From contig NZ_CP082269.1 in NCBI RefSeq assembly GCF_019880405.1, forward strand, positions 248,001 through 312,000: DNA of 64,000 nt, in the 5' to 3' direction. Positions within the stretch are counted from its first letter, which is position 1. Each line of letters starts with the position of its first letter. The notes beneath the pieces are model-generated. The model did no database searches, was not told the DNA's origin, and was given only the letters and a program-made list of their open reading frames with translations. The position numbers and the translations under genes were made by a program. This document shows positions 29,417 through 38,887 of this stretch, piece by piece. The stretch comes from Enterobacter sp. C2 (GTDB lineage: Bacteria; Pseudomonadota; Gammaproteobacteria; Enterobacterales; Enterobacteriaceae).

Positions 29417-30922
29417 TCATGATGCTAATGACAATTCACGCTTAGCCCAGCTAGCCAGCCACAGCGCCACCCGAGACTGCTCTTCCGCGTTTAACCACAT
29501 ACCGACCTTCGTCCGACGCCAGATAGCATCGTCGAGGCGACGCACCCACTCATGCTCTGCCAGATAGCGCAGTTCGGCCTCGTAGAACTCATGGCCAAAA
29601 TTCTCCCCAAGATCTTCAACGGACGACGTACCGGCAAGGATCAGCTCGCTGTTGCTGCCGTAGGTGCGAGCGTAGTGGCGTGCCAGCGGCTCGCTGATAA
29701 ACGGATAGCGACGGCGCAGCTTCGCCGCGTAGTCGTCACGGTCGCCAGCAATATCGCCCCCGGGCAGTACGCACTCTTTTGTCCACGCCGGGCCGATGCC
29801 GCTGTAGTACGGCGTCAGCTTCTCCAGCGCGTGTTCGGCCAGCTTGCGGTAGGTTGTCAGCTTGCCGCCGAAGACAGAGAGCAGAGGCGCCTTACCCTCC
29901 TCATCACGAATATCGAGGGTATAGTCGCGGGTAACGGCCTGCGGTGAGTCGGACTCATCGTCGCACAGCGGGCGTACACCGGAGTAGGTCCAGACAATAT
30001 CGTCCCGGGTCAGCGGCTTTTTAAAGTGCGCGTTATAGACCTTTAGCAGGTAGTTAATCTCACCCTCGTCGATCTCAACGTGCTGTGCATCGCCTTTATA
30101 CTCAACGTCGGTGGTGCCGATAATAGAGAACTCGTCCATCCACGGGATCACAAACACGATACGCTTATCTTCGTTTTGCAGAATATAGGCCTGCTTCTGC
30201 GAGTGCACGCGCGGTACCACGATATGGCTACCTTTGATCAGGCGGATGCCATACGGCGACGGCAGCTGCATCCCCTCGTCAAAGAACTGCTTCACCCACG
30301 GGCCGGTGGCATTTACCAGGCCGCGTGCCTGCCAGCGGTATTTCTCGCCGGTATCAATGTCTTCGGCTTCCACGATCCACAGACCGTTTTCGCGGCGTGC
30401 CGAGGTCGCCCGGGTACGGGTTAACACCTCGCCACCTTTACGCACTACCATCTGCGCATTCGCCAGCACCAGACGCGCATCGTCGACCCAGCAGTCAGAA
30501 TATTCGAATCCGCGCACGATCTCCGGCTTCAGCACCGACTCTGAGCCAAAACGCAAACCGGTAGAGCCGGGCAGGCTGGTACGTTTGCCCAGGTGATCGT
30601 ACATAAACAGGCCGATGCGGATCATCCACGCCGGACGCAGGTGCGGACGGTGGGGCAGGCGAAAACGCATCGGGAAAGCGATATGCGGTGCCATCTGCAA
30701 CAGCACCTCACGCTCCGCCAGCGCCTCGCTCACCAGGCGAAACTCATAGTGTTCCAGGTAGCGCAGGCCGCCGTGGATCAGCTTCGAGCTGGCCGAGGAG
30801 GTGGCACAGGCCAGGTCGTTCGCCTCCAGCATGAGCACGGAAAGACCACGCCCGGCGGCGTCTGCCGCGATACCGGCACCGTTGATGCCCCCACCTATCA
30901 CAATCAGATCTTTGGTTTCCAT
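29417..30922 (-). CDS. glpD: Aerobic glycerol-3-phosphate dehydrogenase GlpD
   Basis: Membrane-associated FAD enzyme that oxidises glycerol-3-phosphate to dihydroxyacetone phosphate and passes electrons to quinone. The start is set at 30922 (METKDLIVIGGG), giving 501 residues as in E. coli. The FAD loop GGGINGAG is at residues 10-17. ATSSASSKLIHGGLRYLE near 40 and a C-terminal GGKLTTYRKLAEHALE are family signatures. It is divergent from glpEGR, with GlpR operator-like sequence between. Confidence 0.97.
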   Translation of the reverse strand: METKDLIVIGGGINGAGIAADAAGRGLSVLMLEANDLACATSSASSKLIHGGLRYLEHYEFRLVSEALAEREVLLQMAPHIAFPMRFRLPHRPHLRPAWMIRIGLFMYDHLGKRTSLPGSTGLRFGSESVLKPEIVRGFEYSDCWVDDARLVLANAQMVVRKGGEVLTRTRATSARRENGLWIVEAEDIDTGEKYRWQARGLVNATGPWVKQFFDEGMQLPSPYGIRLIKGSHIVVPRVHSQKQAYILQNEDKRIVFVIPWMDEFSIIGTTDVEYKGDAQHVEIDEGEINYLLKVYNAHFKKPLTRDDIVWTYSGVRPLCDDESDSPQAVTRDYTLDIRDEEGKAPLLSVFGGKLTTYRKLAEHALEKLTPYYSGIGPAWTKECVLPGGDIAGDRDDYAAKLRRRYPFISEPLARHYARTYGSNSELILAGTSSVEDLGENFGHEFYEAELRYLAEHEWVRRLDDAIWRRTKVGMWLNAEEQSRVALWLASWAKRELSLAS

Positions 30923-30954
30923 GCTCACCTCATGCACTTTCGTAAAAGCTCAAA

Positions 30955-30990
30955 AATGTTCGATATCGCTCATAATAGCAAACGAACGCG
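30955..30990. promoter_or_regulatory. GlpR operator region of glpD
   Basis: AATGTTCGATATCGCTCATA (30955-30974) matches the GlpR operator, whose left half is TGTTCG, with a weaker right half. An overlapping second site has a strong right half, ACGAAC, near 30983-30988. Tandem operators are known for glpD in E. coli, and GlpR itself is encoded nearby. Confidence 0.6.
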
Positions 30991-31115
30991 CTTTTGGTAA
31001 CATCAAAAAAACAATTTAGAGTGATACGCATAACATAATGGCGTTTACCTGGCGGAACGACGTAAAATTAGAGAGAGAATGTATTACGTGCATACCCAAC
31101 CAAGATGAGAGCGAA

Positions 31116-31445
31116 ATGGATCAGTTTGAGTGTATTAATGTAGAAGAAGCCCACCAGAAGATGCATCAGAAGCTGGCGGTGCTGGTCGATATCCGCGATC
31201 CGCAAAGCTATGCCATGGGCCATACCCCCGGCGCGTTTCATCTGACCAACGATACGCTGGGGACGTTTATGCAGCAGAACGACTTTGATACGCCAGTGAT
31301 GGTGATGTGCTACCACGGCAACAGCAGCAAAGGTGCCGCCCAGTACCTGTTGCAGCAGGGGTTTGACCAGGTCTACAGCGTCGACGGCGGCTTTGACGCC
31401 TGGCATCGTCACTTCCCGGCGGAAGTGGCACACGGTACGCTTTAG
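31116..31445 (+). CDS. glpE: Thiosulfate sulfurtransferase GlpE (single rhodanese domain)
   Basis: Transfers sulfur from thiosulfate to cyanide or thioredoxin in vitro. The start at 31116 (MDQFECINV) gives 109 residues against 108 in E. coli; an open frame from 31038 adds 26 residues without homology. The single rhodanese domain has [12 protein letters not shown] at 25-36 and the active-site Cys65 in [10 protein letters not shown]. It is the first gene of glpEGR, with glpG about 60 bases downstream. Confidence 0.95.
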   Translation: MDQFECINVEEAHQKMHQKLAVLVDIRDPQSYAMGHTPGAFHLTNDTLGTFMQQNDFDTPVMVMCYHGNSSKGAAQYLLQQGFDQVYSVDGGFDAWHRHFPAEVAHGTL

Positions 31446-31504
31446 TCAGCGGCGTCATAACCCGCTATACTGCCCTCTTTTGTGTGGAAAAAGCGACCGC
31501 CAGC

Positions 31505-32326
31505 ATGTTGATGATCACTTCCTTTGCTAACCCGCGCGTCGCCCAGGCGTTTGTTGACTATATGCAAACCCAGGGCGTTGTTTTGACTATTCAACACCAC
31601 GACACCAGCGACGTCTGGCTGGCGGACGAGAGCCAGGCCGGACGCGTGCACGAAGAGCTGGCGCGCTTCCAGCAGAACCCGGAAGATCCGCGCTACCTGG
31701 CGGCCAGCTGGCAATCAGGGCAGGTGAATAGCGGCCTGCACTATCGTCGCTACCCCTTCTTCGCCACCCTGCGTGAGCGGGCCGGGCCGGTAACGCTGAT
31801 CGGCGCGCTGCTCTGCGTGCTGGTGTTTATCCTGATGAGCACGCTTGGCGACCAGATTGTCATGATGTGGCTGGCGTGGCCTTTCGATCCCTCGCTGCGG
31901 TTCGATCTCTGGCGCTACTTTAGCCATGCTCTGATGCACTTTTCCGTGATGCATATTCTCTTCAACCTGCTCTGGTGGTGGTACATCGGCGGGGCGATCG
32001 AGAAGCGCCTCGGCAGCGGCAAGCTCATTGTGATCACGCTTATCAGCGCGCTGCTCAGCGGCTATGTGCAGCACAAGTTTAGCGGCCCATGGTTTGGTGG
32101 CCTCTCCGGCGTGGTGTATGCGCTGATGGGCTACGCCTGGCTGCGCGGCGAGCGCGATCCGCAAAGCGGTGTCTATTTGCCACGAGGCCTGATAGCCTTT
32201 TCCTTAATATGGTTAATTGCCGGCTGGTTTGATCTGTTTGGCATGTCTATCGCCAACGGCGCGCACGTCACCGGCCTGGCCGTGGGGTTGGCGATGGCCT
32301 TTGTTGATACGCGAAAACGAACATAA
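31505..32326 (+). CDS. glpG: Rhomboid intramembrane serine protease GlpG
   Basis: Cleaves membrane-embedded substrates. The start at 31505 ([10 protein letters not shown]) gives 273 residues, close to 276 in E. coli. A cytosolic N-terminal domain (1-90) precedes six membrane helices. The catalytic pair is Ser201 in GLSG and His254 in NGAH, at the same numbers as E. coli. [19 protein letters not shown] near 141-159 holds the conserved histidine and asparagine of the oxyanion hole. The C terminus is slightly shorter than in E. coli. Confidence 0.97.
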   Translation: MLMITSFANPRVAQAFVDYMQTQGVVLTIQHHDTSDVWLADESQAGRVHEELARFQQNPEDPRYLAASWQSGQVNSGLHYRRYPFFATLRERAGPVTLIGALLCVLVFILMSTLGDQIVMMWLAWPFDPSLRFDLWRYFSHALMHFSVMHILFNLLWWWYIGGAIEKRLGSGKLIVITLISALLSGYVQHKFSGPWFGGLSGVVYALMGYAWLRGERDPQSGVYLPRGLIAFSLIWLIAGWFDLFGMSIANGAHVTGLAVGLAMAFVDTRKRT

Positions 32327-32344
32327 AAGCTCAGGAACATTGCA

Positions 32345-33103
32345 ATGAAACAGACTCAGCGCCACGATGCCATCATCGAGCTGGTAAAAAAGCAGGGCTA
32401 CGTCAGTACCGAGGAGCTGGTAGAGCAGTTTGCCGTCAGCCCGCAGACCATTCGCCGCGATTTAAACGATCTGGCCGATCAGAACATGATCCTGCGCCAC
32501 CACGGCGGCGCGGCGCTCCCCTCCAGCTCGGTAAACACCCCGTGGCACGATCGTAAAGCCACCCAGACGGCGGAGAAGGAGCGAATTGCCCGCAAAGTCG
32601 CCAGCCAGATCCCAGACGGGGCAACGCTGTTTATCGATATCGGCACCACGCCGGAAGCGGTCGCGCATGCGCTGCTGGATCACAATCACCTGCGCATCGT
32701 CACCAACAACCTCAACGTCGCCAACACCCTGATGGTGAAAGAGGATTTCCGCATTATTCTGGCCGGGGGCGAACTGCGCAGCCGTGACGGGGGAATTATC
32801 GGCGAGGCGACCCTCGACTTTATCTCCCAGTTCCGCCTCGACTTTGGCATTCTCGGGATCAGCGGCATTGACGCCGACGGCTCGCTGCTGGAGTTTGACT
32901 ACCACGAGGTGCGCACCAAGCGGGCGATCATCGACAACTCACGTCACGTGATGTTGGTAGTGGATCACTCCAAATATGGCCGCAATGCCATGGTTAACAT
33001 GGGCAGCATCAGCATGGTGGATGCGGTCTATACCGACGTGATGCCGCCCGCTGGCGTGCTGGACGTGATCAAAAGCCACAATATCCAGCTGGAACTGTGC
33101 TAA
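32345..33103 (+). CDS. glpR: Glycerol-3-phosphate regulon repressor GlpR (DeoR family)
   Basis: Represses glp operons until glycerol-3-phosphate binds. The 252 residues equal the E. coli length. The N-terminal helix-turn-helix lies in YVSTEELVEQFAVSPQTIRRDLNDL (about 19-43). The sugar-phosphate sensor domain has LFIDIGTTPEAVAHAL and LAGGELRSRDGGIIGE. It ends glpEGR and its target site lies before glpD. In E. coli the rtc genes follow; here a REP element leads directly to malT. Confidence 0.97.
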   Translation: MKQTQRHDAIIELVKKQGYVSTEELVEQFAVSPQTIRRDLNDLADQNMILRHHGGAALPSSSVNTPWHDRKATQTAEKERIARKVASQIPDGATLFIDIGTTPEAVAHALLDHNHLRIVTNNLNVANTLMVKEDFRIILAGGELRSRDGGIIGEATLDFISQFRLDFGILGISGIDADGSLLEFDYHEVRTKRAIIDNSRHVMLVVDHSKYGRNAMVNMGSISMVDAVYTDVMPPAGVLDVIKSHNIQLELC

Positions 33104-33109
33104 AAATCA

Positions 33110-33137
33110 CGCCGGGCGGCAATGCATTTGCCCGGCC
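33110..33137. repeat. REP palindrome between glpR and malT
   Basis: CGCCGGGCGGC and GCCCGGCCG arms sit in the 40-base gap between the convergent genes glpR and malT. Confidence 0.8.
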
Positions 33138-33143
33138 GACAAT

Positions 33144-35849
33144 TCAGACGCCGTAGCCCATCATCTGCAATAGCTGCTGCGCGTGCTGCACCGCATCCTG
33201 ACGGTGGGCGACGCCCAGCTTCTGGTAGAGGTTACGAATGTGGGTTTTGATGGTGGTCGCCGCGACTGCCAGCTCGCCGGCGATCTGCTCGTTACTGTAG
33301 CCGGAATAGATCAGCCCCAGCACCTGCCACTCCCGCTGGGTTAGCGGGCTGGTGCGGATCAGCTCCGGGACCTCCGGGTGGGTCAGCAGACGTTCAACAA
33401 AGCGCTCGTCAAAATGGGCATACTTGTGGCGATGATGCTGGTTGATGTCCCGCAGAATGCGCTGGGCGCGGTGGCCCTCTAGCTCTGGCAGGGCGTTAAG
33501 CTGGATCAGCTGCCGCAGCTGCTGCGCCATCGCCTCGCCTTCAATCACGAAGTGGCTAATGAAGCCGGTGCGGTTTGCCAGCGTCAGGGCCTCTATCAGC
33601 ACCCGCTGGGCATCGTTCTTACGTCCGGCCTGCCAGTAAAGCTGGTTTAGCAGGAGCAGGTTACGGTTCAGATCGCTCATCAGCCGCAGGCTGCGCGCGT
33701 TCTCGTTCAGCTCCTCCAGCACCATCTCCGCCGACGCCACGTCTCCCAATAGGATCTGCGCCCGGGCAACGTTGCGCCACTGGCTCTGATGGAAGTGGTT
33801 ATTGGCAAACTCTGATTTCGGCGTCTGACGCAGCCACTGGGCGGCAGCCTGCTTATCGCCGGTCATCTGCCAGTAGATCACCCGCACTTTGTCAGCATTG
33901 GACACCCAATCGCTATGGTACTGTCCGTTACCAAGCAGGTTCTCCAGCCGGTTAAGGTGGCTGCGGGCGTTATCGAGATCGCCACGCGCCAGCGAGTTTT
34001 GCACTACCAGGGCCAGACATTGCAGCTGCTGCTGAGGCTGATAGGCAGAGAGCACGGTCATACCTTCCCGGGCAGCCGCTTCGGATTCATCAAGACGACC
34101 CCATGCCCACAGCAGCTGGGCGCGAATACGCAGCAAAAACTCGTGCAGCGGCAGCTGCTCAAGGTGCTGCTCGCGGATCAGCGTGAAGGCCTTCTCCTGG
34201 CACTCCCAGGCAGCCTGCAGGAAACCCTGGGCAAACAGGATCTCGCACTGCTGGATCAGGCTCCACAGCGCGTAGTGCCAGACGTCGTGGCGGCGCGCCA
34301 TCTGCTCTGTTTGCTGCATCAGGGTGAGAGAGTGGCTGAGCAGCCCCTTGCAGTGCAGCACCTCGCCATGCACCGAGGTCGCCACGATGCGGCTATAGAA
34401 GTTAGCCAGCGGCAGCTCTTCAAGCGCGATCATCGCCAGCCGCTCGGCCTCCACCGGATCGCCATCGTTAATCGCCACCTGGGCGCGCAGTGCGTTAAAG
34501 TCGCCTTGCAGCGCGTGATCCGCCGTCATGTCCATCTCCTGCTCGGCGCGGGCCAGCAGGGTATTTACTTCGCTATAGCGGTGCTGGCTCTGCATCAGCC
34601 AGGCTTGCAGCAGCACCAGACGCGGGTTCTCCAGCAGGCTCTCCCACGGCAGCGCCTTTAACGACGCCTCCAGCAGGGTCAGCTCGCTGTGGTTAAACAG
34701 GCCCCACGCGTGATGCAGCAGAATATCGCGCAGCATCGTGCCGTCGCCCGCCGCTAACGCATGGTGGATGGCCTCGCTCGGGAAGCCCTGCGCCATCCAG
34801 CTCTCTGCCGCCGCGCGGTGAATATCCGGCAGCTCGGTGGCCAGCTCCCACTGGCAGCGCTGGCGTAAAAAGCTGCCGAACAGCGGGTGGTAGCTAAACC
34901 ATTCGCCAGAGTCATCCATACGCTGTAAAAACAGCCCCTGGCGCTCGATCTCCTCCAGCCGCATCTGGCCGTTCTCTTCGCCGGTGACGCGGACGATCAG
35001 CGCATCGTTCATCGAGCGCAGCAGGGAGCTTTTCAGCAGGAACTGGCGGGTAGTGGAATCGATATTGTCCAGCACCTCATCGACCAGATAGTCCGACAGA
35101 TGGCTGGCGTTAATCCCTGCCAGGCGGCGGGCAGAGTGCTGGGTTGAGCTGTTATTCTGCCGGGCCGAGAGGGCAATCAGCTGCAGGGCGGTGGCCCATC
35201 CGGCCACGTCGTCGCACAGGCGGCTGCTCTCCGCCGCTTCAATCGGGGCGTTCAGGCGGCAATCAAAAAACTGCTTTGCCTCCTGATGAGTAAAGGCCAG
35301 CTGCTGGCTGCTGACTTCCAGCAGTTGATCGCGCACGCGCAGATTGGCAATGCCCAACTGCGGCAGGTTGCGCGACAGCACCACCAGGGTCAGATTTTCC
35401 GGCTGATGACGAAGGAAGAAACGCATCGCGTCGTGGATCACCGGGTTGGTCACCAGATGATAGTCATCGATAACGATGTAGAGCGGACGCTGCCACTCTG
35501 CCAGCTCAATAAAGAGCTGTGAAAAGAGCGAGGGGAGGCTGGCGTACTGACGCTTCTGCGCCATCGCCTCGCTGGAGACGCAGTGTCCGCCGGTCGCCTG
35601 CTGCACGGCGGCGATAAGATAGCTGGCGAATCGCTCCGGCTGGTTATCCCCCTCATCGAGCGAGAACCAGCCCAGATCGGCTTGACTGGCAGCCCACTGT
35701 GAAATAAGCGTCGTTTTGCCGTAGCCAGCCGGGCTGGTAACCAGAGCCAAACGAAAATTGTTCGCGCCGGAAAGTTTAGCCAGCAGGCGTTCGCGGACCA
35801 CAGTATGGTCAAGACGAACCGGGCGACTTAATTTGGACGGAATCAACAT
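33144..35849 (-). CDS. malT: Maltose regulon activator MalT
   Basis: ATP- and maltotriose-dependent activator of the maltose regulon, a STAND-class ATPase. The start is set at 35849 ([10 protein letters not shown]), giving 901 residues as in E. coli; an ATG three codons upstream is also open. The P-loop SPAGYGKT is at residues 39-46, VIDDYH follows as Walker B, then a long winged-helix and superhelical sensor region. The C-terminal LuxR-type helix-turn-helix has [20 protein letters not shown] and [10 protein letters not shown] (about 850-880). It is divergent from its target malPQ. Confidence 0.97.
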   Translation of the reverse strand: MLIPSKLSRPVRLDHTVVRERLLAKLSGANNFRLALVTSPAGYGKTTLISQWAASQADLGWFSLDEGDNQPERFASYLIAAVQQATGGHCVSSEAMAQKRQYASLPSLFSQLFIELAEWQRPLYIVIDDYHLVTNPVIHDAMRFFLRHQPENLTLVVLSRNLPQLGIANLRVRDQLLEVSSQQLAFTHQEAKQFFDCRLNAPIEAAESSRLCDDVAGWATALQLIALSARQNNSSTQHSARRLAGINASHLSDYLVDEVLDNIDSTTRQFLLKSSLLRSMNDALIVRVTGEENGQMRLEEIERQGLFLQRMDDSGEWFSYHPLFGSFLRQRCQWELATELPDIHRAAAESWMAQGFPSEAIHHALAAGDGTMLRDILLHHAWGLFNHSELTLLEASLKALPWESLLENPRLVLLQAWLMQSQHRYSEVNTLLARAEQEMDMTADHALQGDFNALRAQVAINDGDPVEAERLAMIALEELPLANFYSRIVATSVHGEVLHCKGLLSHSLTLMQQTEQMARRHDVWHYALWSLIQQCEILFAQGFLQAAWECQEKAFTLIREQHLEQLPLHEFLLRIRAQLLWAWGRLDESEAAAREGMTVLSAYQPQQQLQCLALVVQNSLARGDLDNARSHLNRLENLLGNGQYHSDWVSNADKVRVIYWQMTGDKQAAAQWLRQTPKSEFANNHFHQSQWRNVARAQILLGDVASAEMVLEELNENARSLRLMSDLNRNLLLLNQLYWQAGRKNDAQRVLIEALTLANRTGFISHFVIEGEAMAQQLRQLIQLNALPELEGHRAQRILRDINQHHRHKYAHFDERFVERLLTHPEVPELIRTSPLTQREWQVLGLIYSGYSNEQIAGELAVAATTIKTHIRNLYQKLGVAHRQDAVQHAQQLLQMMGYGV

Positions 35850-35971
35850 AGTTATCACTTCACTGTGAGGGAACGAAGAAAAAGGAATTTTTTTGCGCTT
35901 CGTAATTAATGACTAATAAGGTCGGTCAGAATGGATTCTATTGCAAGTTATGTCCGAATTTTACGGCGCTG

Positions 35972-35991
35972 AATTTGCACCGTGTCACATT
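35972..35991 (-). promoter_or_regulatory. CRP site of the malT promoter
   Basis: Read on the minus strand, AATGTGACACGGTGCAAATT is nearly the known E. coli malT CRP site, with TGTGA-N6-TGCAA. malT is thus expected to need cAMP-CRP. Confidence 0.85.
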
Positions 35992-36372
35992 TTCATAACC
36001 TGGCTGAATAAAACGCCCGACAGGTAGCGAGGGCACGTGGTAACTAGCCTGCGGGCAAATGGAGCAGAATGTAATATTCACTTTTGGCAGAGTTAGATTA
36101 GGTTGTTGATATTCAAAATCCATAGGTCGAAAGTGGTAATTAATAGGAGCCAAGGGGGAGGGTTGTTAATATTTGTATCCATGTTTCGCCGCAATAAATT
36201 TAAATTCATGCATGTATATATGAAACGCCATTTCATTTTCTTGAGCGCCCTCCCGGTTACCTGTCGATAATGTCCTCATACTTTCGCATGCGTTTTTGTG
36301 CCAGCTGACCGTTGAATTTTTGAGTAATTCGCCTTTTTACAGCTAACTTTAAGTGGCAGCGGTCACACTTTT

Positions 36373-36421
36373 GGCTCATCCCTGCGGCTCCTCCTGGGCT
36401 TTTCCCTGGCAGGATGAGGAA
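36373..36421 (+). promoter_or_regulatory. MalT boxes of the malPQ promoter
   Basis: Three sequences like the MalT box GGGGA(G/T)GAGG occur: two on the minus strand (36373-36384 and 36386-36397, 13 bases apart) and one on the plus strand (AGGATGAGGAA, 36411-36421). A -10-like CGCTAACG follows near 36448. The layout resembles the E. coli malP promoter. Confidence 0.75.
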
Positions 36422-36485
36422 GTCAACCCTGGGGCCAGGCAAACTAGCGCTAACGTTGTTTTTACTTACAGGATCCCCGTTTGCT

Positions 36486-38879
36486 ATGTCACAGCCAACC
36501 TTTAACAAAGCTCAGTTTGCCGCCGCCCTGACGCGTCAGTGGCAGCGTTTTGGTCTCCGTTTCGCCGAAGAGATGACTCCCCACCAGTGGTGGCATGCGG
36601 TCAGCGGCGCGCTGGCGGAGCAGCTTGCTGCCCAGGCGGTAGTCAAACCCGCAGAGGATCAGCGCCACGTAAACTACATCTCCATGGAGTTTCTGATTGG
36701 TCGCCTGACCGGCAATAACCTGCTTAACATGGGCTGGTATCAGGAGGTGAGCGATCTGCTGCAAACGCATAACGTCAATCTCACCGACCTGCTGGAAGAG
36801 GAGATCGATCCGGCGCTGGGCAACGGTGGCTTAGGGCGACTGGCAGCCTGCTTCCTGGACTCAATGGCGACGGTAGGCCAGCCCGCTATCGGCTACGGCC
36901 TGAACTATCAGTACGGTCTGTTCCGCCAGTCCTTTGTCGACGGGCAGCAGCAGGAGGCCCCGGACGACTGGCATCGCGGCAGCTACCCCTGGTTCCAGCA
37001 CAACGCCGCGCTGGATGTTAAGGTCAATCTTGGCGGCAAGGTGAGCCGGGACGGGCGCTGGGAGCCGGCGTTCTCCCTGATCGGCGAGGCGTGGGATCTG
37101 CCGGTGCTGGGCTACCGGAACGGCGTAGCGCAACCTCTGCGACTGTGGCAGGCTAAACACGCTCACCCGTTCGATCTGACTAAATTTAACGATGGCGATT
37201 TCCTGCGTGCCGAACAGCAGGGCATCGACGCTGAAAAGTTGACTAAAGTTCTCTACCCTAACGACAACCATACCGCGGGTAAAAAACTGCGCCTGATGCA
37301 GCAGTATTTCCAGTGCGCCTGCTCGGTCGCGGATATTCTGCGCCGTCACCATCTGGCCGGGCGCAAGCTGGCGGAGCTGCCTGACTACGAAGTGATCCAG
37401 CTCAACGATACCCACCCGACCATCGCCATTCCGGAGATGATGCGCGTGCTGATCGACGAGCATCAGCTGAGCTGGGACGAGGCGTGGTCAATTACCAGCC
37501 GCCTGTTTGCCTATACCAACCACACGCTGATGCCGGAAGCGCTGGAAAACTGGCATGAGCGGCTGCTGAAACCGCTTCTGCCGCGCCATATGCAGATCAT
37601 CAAAGAGATTAACGACCGCTTTAAAAAGCAGGTAGTGAAAACCTGGCCGGGCAACGAGGCGGTGTGGGCGAAGCTGGCGGTGGTCTATGACGGCCAGGTA
37701 CGCATGGCTAACCTCTGCGTCGTGAGCGGCTTCGCGGTCAACGGCGTGGCGGCGCTGCACTCGGACCTGGTGGTGAAGGATCTCTTCCCGGAGTATCACC
37801 AGCTGTGGCCGAACAAATTCCATAACGTCACGAACGGCATCACCCCGCGCCGCTGGATCAAGCAGTGCAACCCGGCGCTTGCCGCGCTGCTTGATAAGAC
37901 GCTGAAGAGAGAGTGGGCAAACGATCTCGACCAGCTGCTGGGCCTGGAGAAGTATGCCGACGACGCCAGCTTCCGTCAGCAGTACCGCGCTATCAAGCAG
38001 GAGAACAAGACGCAGCTGGTGGCGTTTGTGAAAGCGCGTACCGGTATCGAGATCAACCCTAACGCTATTTTTGATATTCAGATCAAGCGCCTGCATGAGT
38101 ATAAGCGTCAGCACCTGAATCTGCTGCACATCCTCGCGCTCTACAAAGAGATCCGTGAGAACCCGGCGGCAGATCGCGTGCCGCGCGTCTTCCTGTTCGG
38201 AGCCAAAGCCGCACCGGGCTACTACCTGGCGAAGAACATTATTTTTGCTATCAATAAGGTGGCAGAGGCGATCAACAGCGACCCCAGCGTGGGCGACAAG
38301 CTGAAGGTGGTCTTCCTGCCGGACTACTGCGTCTCGGCGGCCGAGAAGCTGATCCCGGCGGCGGACGTCTCCGAGCAGATCTCTACCGCAGGGAAAGAGG
38401 CCTCTGGTACCGGCAACATGAAGCTGGCACTGAACGGCGCGCTCACCGTGGGCACGCTGGATGGTGCCAACGTCGAGATTGCCGAGCAGGTCGGCGAAGA
38501 GAATATCTTTATCTTCGGCCATACTGTGGAAGAGGTGAAGGCCCTGAAGGCGAAGGGCTACGATCCGGTTAAATGGCGCAAGAAAGACAAGCTGTTGAAT
38601 GCGATCCTCAAAGAGCTGGAGAGCGGTAAATATAGCGACGGCGACAAACATGCGTTCGACCTGATGCTGCACAGCATCGGCAAAGAGGGGGGCGATCCCT
38701 ACCTGGTTGCCGCTGACTTTGCCGCCTACGTTGAGGCACAAAAACAGGTCGACGTGCTCTATCGCGACCAGGAGGCATGGACCCGCGCGGCGATCCTTAA
38801 TACCGCCCGCTGCGGCATGTTCAGCTCCGATCGCTCAATTCGTGACTATCAAAACCTGATCTGGCAGGCCAAACGCTAA
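36486..38879 (+). CDS. malP: Maltodextrin phosphorylase MalP
   Basis: Phosphorolyses maltodextrins to glucose-1-phosphate in the cytoplasm. The ATG at 36486 ([11 protein letters not shown]) gives 797 residues as in E. coli. The pyridoxal phosphate lysine is Lys646 in [11 protein letters not shown], with [20 protein letters not shown] after it; [20 protein letters not shown] is the N-terminal signature. Differences from E. coli cluster in the first 60 residues. The ribosome site (AGGA, about 11 bases before ATG) is weakly placed. malQ follows after 8 bases. Confidence 0.97.
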   Translation: MSQPTFNKAQFAAALTRQWQRFGLRFAEEMTPHQWWHAVSGALAEQLAAQAVVKPAEDQRHVNYISMEFLIGRLTGNNLLNMGWYQEVSDLLQTHNVNLTDLLEEEIDPALGNGGLGRLAACFLDSMATVGQPAIGYGLNYQYGLFRQSFVDGQQQEAPDDWHRGSYPWFQHNAALDVKVNLGGKVSRDGRWEPAFSLIGEAWDLPVLGYRNGVAQPLRLWQAKHAHPFDLTKFNDGDFLRAEQQGIDAEKLTKVLYPNDNHTAGKKLRLMQQYFQCACSVADILRRHHLAGRKLAELPDYEVIQLNDTHPTIAIPEMMRVLIDEHQLSWDEAWSITSRLFAYTNHTLMPEALENWHERLLKPLLPRHMQIIKEINDRFKKQVVKTWPGNEAVWAKLAVVYDGQVRMANLCVVSGFAVNGVAALHSDLVVKDLFPEYHQLWPNKFHNVTNGITPRRWIKQCNPALAALLDKTLKREWANDLDQLLGLEKYADDASFRQQYRAIKQENKTQLVAFVKARTGIEINPNAIFDIQIKRLHEYKRQHLNLLHILALYKEIRENPAADRVPRVFLFGAKAAPGYYLAKNIIFAINKVAEAINSDPSVGDKLKVVFLPDYCVSAAEKLIPAADVSEQISTAGKEASGTGNMKLALNGALTVGTLDGANVEIAEQVGEENIFIFGHTVEEVKALKAKGYDPVKWRKKDKLLNAILKELESGKYSDGDKHAFDLMLHSIGKEGGDPYLVAADFAAYVEAQKQVDVLYRDQEAWTRAAILNTARCGMFSSDRSIRDYQNLIWQAKR

Positions 38880-38887
38880 GGAGCGCC

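Larger units (their letters stand above)
35850..36485. other. malT-malP divergent intergenic region (636 bases)
   Basis: This non-coding gap, of a size similar to that in E. coli, holds the malT promoter with its CRP site at the left and the malP promoter with MalT boxes at the right. The middle is AT-rich. A G-rich GGGGGAGGG near 36154 resembles a MalT box but has no clear partner. No ORF in it shows recognisable protein features. Confidence 0.8.

Noticed and set aside
35938-36153. 71-codon open frame in the malT-malP gap
   Set aside because: It covers the malT CRP site and leader, has no convincing ribosome site and shows no protein features.
36154-36162. GGGGGAGGG as an extra MalT box near malT
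   Set aside because: It is a lone partial match with no second box in a suitable position.
37488-38741. 417-codon open frame opposite malP
   Set aside because: Antisense shadow of malP in a GC-rich region.
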